Positions 15,172 through 20,555 of a stretch of 20,555 bases of DNA are shown here, piece by piece (position 1 is the first letter of the stretch; every line of letters begins with the position of its first letter). The translations under genes and the position numbers were made by a program. The notes under the pieces were generated by a model that saw only the letters and a list, made by a program, of their open reading frames with translations, had not been told where the DNA came from and made no database searches. Origin of the DNA: Prochlorococcus marinus str. MIT 9215 (GTDB lineage Bacteria > Cyanobacteriota > Cyanobacteriia > PCC-6307 > Cyanobiaceae); assembly GCA_949486985.1 (NCBI GenBank), contig CATBLW010000149.1:1-20555 (forward strand). The letters are read 5' to 3'.

Positions 15172-15669
15172 AACAAGCCTGTCTACAGCTCAGGATGGAC
15201 GCTGTTTGAACAACTGCAGTTCATAGATTTCTTTTAAGTTTCACACGCAATATTTTCGTTTTCTGTTGATAAGAAATACAACCAATGTCGCGGTGATGAT
15301 TTCTGTGACTTGAATTTTCTTTATGGATTCAAAACCTACGATTTGCCAGTCAACTTTCCTGAACAAAAGCGGGGCAGACCTATTGCTGCGAAAGGGTTTT
15401 CAATTACAACCAGGCATGAAGAACTGTTACTGAGAAGCCGAGTGGCTCAAGGGTTGCCACAGAATGATTCGGTGGTCGTTCATGCGACCTCACCGACACC
15501 GATCGACTCCGAGAAAAGCAACAGCAGTTGACATTTTCCCGGGCCAATCATCGATGTCACCCCTCAGGCCTATAACCTTTGGGGAGATCCCTGAAATTGG
15601 GATCAAACATTCACTACTCACCGGATACCGGCCTCCTACGGGCGGCCGCTTGTTTCGAGGCAGAACTGC
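15172..15669 (+). promoter_or_regulatory. apcE-apcA intergenic region with candidate apcA promoter and leader
   Basis: A gap of 498 bp. Just after apcE there is a weak 5-bp hairpin (TGAAC/GTTCA, 15207-15223) followed by T-rich sequence, a poor terminator at best, and an AT-rich stretch to about 15345. A clean -10 hexamer TATAAC lies at 15571-15576. TTGACA is present at 15528-15533, but the 37-bp spacing to TATAAC rules out a pair, so the -35 is unassigned. The presumed leader (about 15583-15669) contains GATCCC/GGGATC (15586-15604) and CGGCC/GGCCG (15629-15648) stems. A GAGG Shine-Dalgarno (15657-15660) lies 9 nt before the apcA ATG. Confidence 0.55.
15310..15531 (+). CDS. Doubtful small frame upstream of apcA
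   Basis: An open frame of 73 codons with TTG as first possible start and an internal ATG at 15415. Its translation (with segments such as TYDLPVNF and HEELLLRSRVAQG) is not obviously low-complexity, but I recognise no family and see no Shine-Dalgarno. It ends inside the TTGACA at 15528. It more likely lies within the apcA upstream regulatory region than being a gene. Confidence 0.15.
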   Translation: MNFLYGFKTYDLPVNFPEQKRGRPIAAKGFSITTRHEELLLRSRVAQGLPQNDSVVVHATSPTPIDSEKSNSS

Positions 15670-16155
15670 ATGAGCATCGTCTCCAACTCGATCATCAACG
15701 CGGACGCCGAAGCCCGCTATTTAAGCCCTGGCGAACTCGACCAGATCAAAGCCTTTGTGACCGGCGGACAACGCCGATTACGTGTTGCACAGGTTTTGAG
15801 CGAAAGCCGAGAGCGCATTGTCAAGCAGGCAGGTGGTCAGCTTTTCCAAAAACGTCCCGACGTCATTTCTCCCGGAGGCAATGCCTACGGCGAAGAGATG
15901 ACAGCCACATGTCTTCGTGACATGGACTACTACCTTCGCCTGGTTACCTACGGCGTCGTTGCCGGTGACATAACTCCGATTGAAGAGATCGGCGTGATCG
16001 GTGCACGAGAGCTTTATCGCTCACTAGGCACCCCTCTAGAAGCCTTGGCGGAATCCATCCGTGAGATGAAAACCGTCGCGATGGGCCTGTTAACAGGCTC
16101 CGACGCTGAAGAAGCCGGCTTCTACTTCGACTACGTGGTGGGCGCTCTCGCCTGA
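15670..16155 (+). CDS. apcA: Allophycocyanin alpha subunit
   Basis: A phycobiliprotein of the phycobilisome core; with ApcB it forms alpha-beta monomers and trimers that pass energy from the rods to ApcE. Length is 161 residues, the family norm. The globin-like phycobiliprotein fold is recognisable, with the phycocyanobilin attachment site C81 in TATCLRDMDYYLRLVTYG. The ATG at 15670 follows a GAGG ribosome-binding site 9 nt upstream. It is the first gene of an apcA-apcB-apcC row, 42 bp ahead of apcB, after a long regulatory gap from apcE. Confidence 0.99.
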   Translation: MSIVSNSIINADAEARYLSPGELDQIKAFVTGGQRRLRVAQVLSESRERIVKQAGGQLFQKRPDVISPGGNAYGEEMTATCLRDMDYYLRLVTYGVVAGDITPIEEIGVIGARELYRSLGTPLEALAESIREMKTVAMGLLTGSDAEEAGFYFDYVVGALA

Positions 16156-16197
16156 ACCCCGAGCCAATACCCGACTTCACGCCCCCCTCACGGATCC

Positions 16198-16686
16198 ATG
16201 CAAGACGCCATCACCAACGTCATCAATCAGTCTGACGTCCAGGGTCTATACCTGGACGAAGGCTCGATGAACAGTCTCGAGCAGTATTTCGCCAGCGGCG
16301 AACTACGCGTTCGAGCCGCTGCAACAATCAGTGCCAACGCCACCGCAATCATTAGAGACGCGATTGCCAAGTCTCTTCTGTATTCGGACAGCACCCGTCC
16401 TGGCGGGAACATGTATACCACTCGTCGCTATGCAGCCTGCATCCGCGACATGGATTACTTCCTCCGTTACGCCACCTACGCAATGTTGGCTGGCAACACC
16501 TCAATTCTTGATGAGCGTGTTCTTAACGGTCTCAAGGAAACCTACAACTCCCTGGGCGTACCCATTGGCAACACAGTTCAAGCTGTGCAGGCCATGAAGG
16601 AAGTAACTGCATCCATCGTGGGTCCTGACGCTGGTAGCGAAATGGCTGTCTATCTGGACTACATCTGTTCTGGCCTCGGCAACTGA
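16198..16686 (+). CDS. apcB: Allophycocyanin beta subunit
   Basis: The partner of ApcA in core trimers. It has 162 residues. N71 in RPGGNMYTTRR is the asparagine that is gamma-methylated in beta phycobiliproteins, and C81 in AACIRDMDYFLRY is the phycocyanobilin attachment site. The N-terminus MQDAITNVINQSDVQG is typical. There is no strong Shine-Dalgarno before the ATG (GGA only), which may mean that translation depends on coupling or leader structure. It is 42 bp after apcA and 50 bp before apcC. Confidence 0.99.
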   Translation: MQDAITNVINQSDVQGLYLDEGSMNSLEQYFASGELRVRAAATISANATAIIRDAIAKSLLYSDSTRPGGNMYTTRRYAACIRDMDYFLRYATYAMLAGNTSILDERVLNGLKETYNSLGVPIGNTVQAVQAMKEVTASIVGPDAGSEMAVYLDYICSGLGN

Positions 16687-16736
16687 TTAACCAGCTAGCA
16701 AGTCTGACTTGACTGAACGCCATTTTTTTCGTTCGT

Positions 16737-16937
16737 ATGCGCCTTTTCAAAGTCACTGCCTGCATCCCAAGTCCTGAGAAGGTGAGAAGTCAGCGTGAGC
16801 TGCAGAACACCTACTTCACCAAATGGGTCCCCTTTGAAAGTTGGTTCGCTGAACAACAGCGGATCATGAAACAAGGAGGACGGATTCTTAAAGTTGAATT
16901 GTGTTGTGGGCCTACCCATACGAATGTCGGCAACTAA
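16737..16937 (+). CDS. apcC: Phycobilisome core small linker (Lc7.8)
   Basis: A small linker of the CpcD family that caps allophycocyanin trimers at the ends of the core cylinders. It has 66 residues, the usual size. The conserved core is clear: MRLFKVTACIP at the start, SQRELQNTYFTKWVP (18-32), WFAEQQRIMKQGGRILKVEL (36-55) and an N-terminal-like tail ending THTNVGN. The C-terminal CCGP pair of cysteines is unusual compared with the sequences I recall. A T-run (16713-16719) precedes the ATG and there is no Shine-Dalgarno. An intrinsic terminator follows 41 bp after the stop. Confidence 0.97.
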   Translation: MRLFKVTACIPSPEKVRSQRELQNTYFTKWVPFESWFAEQQRIMKQGGRILKVELCCGPTHTNVGN

Positions 16938-16978
16938 AGCTCAGAGAACTTCCAAACATTCACGAAGCTCTTCTGCTC

Positions 16979-17004
16979 AACCCGGTTCATAACCGGGTTT
17001 TTTA
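16979..17004 (+). terminator. Rho-independent terminator of apcA-apcB-apcC
   Basis: AACCCGGTT (16979-16987) and AACCGGGTT (16991-16999) make a perfect 9-bp stem with a 3-nt loop, followed directly by TTTTTATT on the plus strand. It lies 41 bp after the apcC stop and 130 bp before ftsW. Confidence 0.95.
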
Positions 17005-17119
17005 TTGTCAAAGCGGCTTGGCAAAATGACTAATTAACGGCTCAATAGAACAAATCGCTCTACATGTTTCCTCTTGAGCAGTTCCTCCGTAGTCACGCAC
17101 CGGAGCCAGGATCAACGGC

Positions 17120-17125
17120 AAGGAG
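17120..17125 (+). promoter_or_regulatory. Shine-Dalgarno that decides the ftsW start
   Basis: AAGGAG lies 8 nt upstream of the ATG at 17134. The frame is open a further 20 codons to a TTG at 17074, but that start has no ribosome-binding site, so the ATG at 17134 is preferred. Confidence 0.75.
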
Positions 17126-17133
17126 CATCGCGG

Positions 17134-18321
17134 ATGCACCGTGATGCTGTGAGCAAGGAGCTGCCCTTCTGGCAACAGCGTCTGCCACTGCCATGGGCGT
17201 ATTGGCCTGCAGAAGCACGCCTTTTGCTGAGCATGACCGCCATTTGGTGCCTCGCTGGACTGTTGGTCCTCGGCTCCGCCAGTTGGTGGGTGGCCACTCG
17301 TGAAATGGGGGATGGTGGCTATTACATCAAGCGGCAATTGGTCTGGATGGCCGCGAGTTGGAGCCTGATGGGGCTTGCCCTTTCCACCAATCTCCGCCGC
17401 TGGCTAAAGCTTGCAGGACCAGGCCTCTTGATTGGCTGCATGCTTGTCGCAGCAACCCTGGTGATTGGAAGCACAGTGAATGGTGCCAGCCGCTGGCTGG
17501 TCATCGGTCCATTGCAAATACAGCCCTCGGAACTGGTCAAACCATTTGTTGTGCTCCAAGCCGCCAATCTTTTTGCTCACTGGCACCGAATCAGCACAGA
17601 TCAAAAATTTCTCTGGTTGAGCAGCTTTGGGGCTCTGCTGCTGCTGATCCTTAAACAGCCCAATCTCAGTACTGCAGCATTAACCGGCATTTTGCTTTGG
17701 CTGATGGCACTGGCAGCGGGAGTGAGGCTGCGCAGCCTGATCTCTACAGCCATGGCTGGTGGACTTCTCGGAACAGCAAGCATTTTGATCAATGAATATC
17801 AACGCATGCGCGTGGTTTCATTCCTAGACCCCTGGCAGGACCCACAAGGAAGTGGGTACCAGCTCGTGCAAAGCCTTCTCGCCATTGGCTCTGGTGGATT
17901 GTTAGGAGAAGGCTTTGGCCTCTCCACCCAGAAACTTCAATACCTACCCATTCAAAGCACAGATTTCATCTACGCAGTGTTTGCCGAAGAATTCGGTTTT
18001 GTGGGCTCCTTGATGTTGCTGCTGTTCCTGATGTTGGTGGCATTCCTTGGTCTGCGAGTAGCTCTGCAATGCCAAACCAACCAATCAAGACTGGTTGCAA
18101 TCGGTTGTACGACGATTCTTGTTGGTCAGGCCATCCTTAATGTCGCCGTGGCCTCTGGCTCCATCCCCACCACTGGCTTGCCGTTGCCAATGATCAGCTA
18201 TGGGGGCAATTCACTCCTTTCCAGCCTATTTATTGCTGGCCTGTTGATCCGTTGCTCGCTCGAATCAACAGGTCTGGTGGGCCAACGATCGGGACGTCAG
18301 CGACGTCAGTCGATAGGGTAA
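17134..18321 (+). CDS. ftsW: Septal peptidoglycan polymerase FtsW (SEDS family)
   Basis: An integral membrane glycosyltransferase that polymerises lipid II at the division septum with its partner class b PBP. The 395-residue protein has a hydrophilic N-terminus and about ten membrane segments. SEDS signatures are clear: GASRWLVIGPLQIQPSELVK in the middle, the extracellular-loop segment RVVSFLDPWQDPQGSGYQLVQS that includes the catalytic Asp region, DFIYAVFAEEFGF, and the C-terminal GSIPTTGLPLPMISYGGNS. RodA shares this fold, but the motif spelling and single-copy position fit FtsW; this is a strong inference, not proof. It lies downstream of the apc terminator with its own Shine-Dalgarno, and ccdA follows after 45 bp, where a short CCGGC/GCCGG hairpin (18337-18349) is seen. 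Confidence 0.93.
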   Translation: MHRDAVSKELPFWQQRLPLPWAYWPAEARLLLSMTAIWCLAGLLVLGSASWWVATREMGDGGYYIKRQLVWMAASWSLMGLALSTNLRRWLKLAGPGLLIGCMLVAATLVIGSTVNGASRWLVIGPLQIQPSELVKPFVVLQAANLFAHWHRISTDQKFLWLSSFGALLLLILKQPNLSTAALTGILLWLMALAAGVRLRSLISTAMAGGLLGTASILINEYQRMRVVSFLDPWQDPQGSGYQLVQSLLAIGSGGLLGEGFGLSTQKLQYLPIQSTDFIYAVFAEEFGFVGSLMLLLFLMLVAFLGLRVALQCQTNQSRLVAIGCTTILVGQAILNVAVASGSIPTTGLPLPMISYGGNSLLSSLFIAGLLIRCSLESTGLVGQRSGRQRRQSIG

Positions 18322-18366
18322 TGACCTGCTTTTAATCCGGCTTCGCCGGCAAAGCCCATCCCTGCC

Positions 18367-19077
18367 TTGGACCTGGCTCTCTCCGATCTGGCCCGCAGCA
18401 GCGAGCAGCTGATTACGCATGGCCTAGGACATCCAGGGCCACTCACCTTGGCCATCGTGCTTGCGGCTGGTGTGTTGACAAGCCTTGGGCCCTGCTCTCT
18501 TTCTCTATTGCCTGTCACCCTCGCTTATCTCGCTGGGTTTGACGATCAACAAGCCCCCTGGCGCCGAAGCCTGGCGTTCTGCAGTGGCATTGTCGGCTCC
18601 CTTGTCGTGCTTGGCAGCCTCAGTGGCTTGGTCGGCCAAATCTATGGTCAAGTCCCTGCCTTCGTGCCAACTCTGGTGGCCTTACTGGCCGTGGTGATGG
18701 GGCTCAATCTGCTCGGCCTGATCAAGATCCCCCTGCCTGCAGGGCCCAATCCAGAAGCTTGGAAGAAACGTGTCCCCGCTCCACTCGCACCCGTTGCGGC
18801 TGGCCTCGCCTTTGGCTTGGCCGCTTCACCGTGCACCACGCCTGTTCTTGCCGTCTTGCTTGGCTGGATCGCCCAAAGCGGTCAACCTCTTCTCGGTGTC
18901 ATTCTTTTGGCCTGCTTTGGCATCGGGCAGGTTCTACCGCTTCTGCTTGCAGGTAGTGCAGCAGCCAGCGTCCCAAAACTCTTGGCTCTGCGTCCAATAA
19001 GTCGTTGGATTCCGCCCCTAAGTGGAGCCGTGCTGCTCGCCACAGGGGTGCTGAGCTTGATGGCCCGCTGGAGCTGA
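18367..19077 (+). CDS. ccdA: CcdA-type thiol:disulfide transporter for cytochrome c assembly
   Basis: It moves reducing equivalents from cytoplasmic thioredoxin across the thylakoid/plasma membrane to keep apocytochrome c cysteines reduced (System II). The 236-residue protein has about six membrane segments in two related halves, each with one redox cysteine in the CcdA context: C43 in SLGPCSLSLLP and C156 in ASPCTTPVL. The frame has a stop at 18322 and no ATG between there and the protein, so TTG at 18367 is the first possible start. No Shine-Dalgarno is evident. Its stop is 2 bp before the preferred ccs1 start, so the two genes almost certainly form an operon and work in the same pathway. 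Confidence 0.93.
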   Translation: MDLALSDLARSSEQLITHGLGHPGPLTLAIVLAAGVLTSLGPCSLSLLPVTLAYLAGFDDQQAPWRRSLAFCSGIVGSLVVLGSLSGLVGQIYGQVPAFVPTLVALLAVVMGLNLLGLIKIPLPAGPNPEAWKKRVPAPLAPVAAGLAFGLAASPCTTPVLAVLLGWIAQSGQPLLGVILLACFGIGQVLPLLLAGSAAASVPKLLALRPISRWIPPLSGAVLLATGVLSLMARWS

Positions 19078-19079
19078 TC

Positions 19080-20387
19080 ATGATGATTTTTCGGCGCTTC
19101 ATTGCCGGGATATCCGACCTCCGCGTGGCCATTGTTCTGCTATTGGTCATCGCCATCGCGAGTGGCCTGGGCACAAGCATTCCGCAGGGTGAACCCAGCA
19201 GCCGCTATCTAGAGATCTATAGCGACAAGCCCTGGCTGGGTTTCATGCATGGGCCAATGGTGCTGCAACTGCAACTGGATCATGTGTACACCAGCAGCTG
19301 GTTTCTGGCGCTGCTGGCCTGGCTAGGACTCGCTCTCATGGTCTGCAGCTGGCGAAGGCAATGGCCTGCCTTGCAAGCGGCCCTGCGTTGGATCGATTAC
19401 CGCGAACCGCGTCAACTAAGCAAACTCGCTCTCGCTGAGACCATTCCGAGCGACCCCGAATCCGAAGATCTCGACCATCTGGCTAGCTATCTCAAGCAAC
19501 AAGGCTGGCAAGTTCAACAGCAACAAGAAAGGCTTGCCGCACGTCGAGGTGTCATCGGCCGCGTCGGGCCGTTACTGGTTCATGTTGGCCTGGTGGTTCT
19601 CATGATTGGCGCTGTCTGGGGAGCTCTAGCGGGTCACCGATTGGAACAATTCCTCGCTCCAGGGCGATCACTTGAACTCCTCAACCGTGATGGAGTCAAC
19701 GAAATAACTCTTTCCTTGGAAAGCTTTGGCATTGAACGTGATCCAGCAGGCCGCCCCGAACAGTTCCGATCACAGCTCAAGCTTCTTGAATCAGGTCAGA
19801 CAAGTAGCAGCCTCCATGAAATCAGCGTGAACCATCCGCTGCGCTTTCACGGCATGACCATCTATCAAGCCGACTGGTCTCTAGTCGCGATCACGCTCAA
19901 GCTCGGCCGCAGCCCAAAATTACAGCTGCCTCTGCGAAGTTTCCCAGAACTGGGCGAACAAATCTGGGGGATCGTGATCCCCACCCGGCCCGATGGCAGC
20001 GAGCCCATCCTGTTGAGCCTTTCCAATGAAACCGGGCCTGTACAAGCGTTTGATGGCAACGGCGAGCAACTTGCGAGCCTGCGTCCCGGGGGGCCGGCCA
20101 TTGAGGTCAAAGGACTGCCGATACAAGTGGTGGATGTCCTACCCGCCAGTGGTCTTTTGCTCAAGCGTGATCCTGGCGTTCCACTCGTGTATCTAGGTTT
20201 CGGGGTCACCTTGATTGGTGGCGCTCTCAGCACAATTGCGACCAGGCAACTATGGGCTGTCGCCGACAAAGAGGCCAGCTGTTTACACGTTGGCGGACTC
20301 TGCAACCGCAACTTGGCAGGCTTCGCCAATGAAATACCAAATCTCCTGGAGGCGATCCCCAGCAGAGCGCGCGCTCAGCAAGGCTGA
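19080..20387 (+). CDS. ccs1: Cytochrome c biogenesis protein Ccs1 (ResB family)
   Basis: A System II haem-delivery component that acts with CcsA (not in this window) to attach haem to apocytochromes c on the lumenal side. From the ATG at 19080 it has 435 residues. Three membrane segments lie near the N-terminus (about 14-30, 73-90 and 162-180, the last with the conserved His of LLVHVGLVVLMIG) and one near the C-terminus (about 372-390), with a large lumenal domain between (NHPLRFHGMTIYQADWS is a typical ResB motif). A GGAG lies 6 nt before the ATG. The frame is open 25 codons further upstream inside ccdA, but that part is an overlap artefact. Its last 13 bp overlap the end of convergent queF. 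Confidence 0.95.
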   Translation: MMIFRRFIAGISDLRVAIVLLLVIAIASGLGTSIPQGEPSSRYLEIYSDKPWLGFMHGPMVLQLQLDHVYTSSWFLALLAWLGLALMVCSWRRQWPALQAALRWIDYREPRQLSKLALAETIPSDPESEDLDHLASYLKQQGWQVQQQQERLAARRGVIGRVGPLLVHVGLVVLMIGAVWGALAGHRLEQFLAPGRSLELLNRDGVNEITLSLESFGIERDPAGRPEQFRSQLKLLESGQTSSSLHEISVNHPLRFHGMTIYQADWSLVAITLKLGRSPKLQLPLRSFPELGEQIWGIVIPTRPDGSEPILLSLSNETGPVQAFDGNGEQLASLRPGGPAIEVKGLPIQVVDVLPASGLLLKRDPGVPLVYLGFGVTLIGGALSTIATRQLWAVADKEASCLHVGGLCNRNLAGFANEIPNLLEAIPSRARAQQG

Positions 20388-20555
20388 CGCTTGCCATGGC
20401 TAACGCGAACCAGCGTATGCACATTGCCTCGGGGATTGAAATCAGCTTCCAATTGCATCCAAGTCGGATCACAGGCCTCAACAAGATCATCAAGAATCCT
20501 GTTGGCCACTTCCTCGTGGGAGATACTGCGGCTGCGGTAGCTATTGACATACAGC
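20375..20555 (-). CDS. queF: NADPH-dependent preQ0 reductase QueF, C-terminal part (rest outside window)
   Basis: QueF reduces 7-cyano-7-deazaguanine to preQ1 in queuosine tRNA modification. Only the last 59 codons and the stop are in the window, read on the minus strand from 20554 to 20375. They translate LYVNSYRSRSISHEEVANRI at the start and end NPRGNVHTLVRVSHGKRQPC. The YVNSYR..SISHEE and FNPRGN..T..R segments are characteristic of the QueF C-terminus. The catalytic Cys/Asp and NADPH motif lie upstream, outside the window. The gene converges on ccs1, and the two reading frames overlap by 13 bp (20375-20387), leaving no room for a terminator between them. Confidence 0.9.
   Translation of the reverse strand, partial: LYVNSYRSRSISHEEVANRILDDLVEACDPTWMQLEADFNPRGNVHTLVRVSHGKRQPC

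Noticed and set aside
15528..15576. TTGACA plus TATAAC as one apcA promoter
   Set aside because: The spacing is 37 bp, about 20 bp too long for a sigma-70-type promoter; only TATAAC is kept as a candidate.
1..20555. Mobile elements, prophage, toxin-antitoxin or defence genes
   Set aside because: All sizeable frames match housekeeping or photosynthesis families, or conserved unknowns. I saw no transposase, integrase, terminal repeats or tRNA-linked junctions.

Overview
The window is a stretch of core chromosome from a cyanobacterium, most likely a marine picocyanobacterium of the Synechococcus type. The evidence is a complete allophycocyanin core gene set (apcE-apcA-apcB-apcC), a cyanobacterial split ATP synthase operon with two different b-type subunits, a System II cytochrome c assembly pair, dense gene packing and moderate GC. 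The presence of apcE and apcABC argues against an ordinary Prochlorococcus. Species cannot be fixed from the sequence alone. I see no transposase, integrase, CRISPR array, tRNA or rRNA.

Layout. (1) 1-2644, plus strand: the 3' part of glutamine-dependent NAD synthetase (nadE, cut by the window edge), a seven-unit 17-bp tandem repeat beginning at its stop codon, then alanine dehydrogenase (ald). (2) 2681-4532, minus strand: a tightly packed cluster of a small repeat-bearing hypothetical, a DUF3326 protein and a YchJ-type SEC-C protein. (3) 4741-11993, minus strand: a class I methyltransferase followed by atp1, a, c, b', b, delta, alpha and gamma of the ATP synthase, closed by a strong intrinsic terminator. 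The beta and epsilon genes are not here, as usual in cyanobacteria, where they form a second operon. Several intercistronic gaps of this operon can fold into hairpins; the longest lies between the c and b' genes. (4) 12142-17004, plus strand: apcE, a ~500-bp gap with a candidate leader, apcA, apcB, apcC and a strong terminator. (5) 17134-20387, plus strand: ftsW, ccdA and ccs1. (6) 20375-20555, minus strand: the last 59 codons of queF, converging on and overlapping the end of ccs1.

How they fit together: ApcA/ApcB build the phycobilisome core cylinders, ApcC caps them, and ApcE scaffolds the core, anchors it to thylakoids and passes energy to chlorophyll. ATP synthase uses the resulting proton gradient. 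CcdA and Ccs1 deliver reductant and haem for the c-type cytochromes of the same membrane. The rest is housekeeping: NAD synthesis, alanine catabolism, septal peptidoglycan synthesis (FtsW) and queuosine synthesis (QueF).

Assessment: no convincing novel multi-gene system is present. The parts most worth a second look are non-coding (the c-b' hairpin pair, the 17-bp array after nadE, the apcA leader) and the unexplained proteins (the DUF3326/YchJ/small-protein cluster and the methyltransferase at the head of the atp operon).
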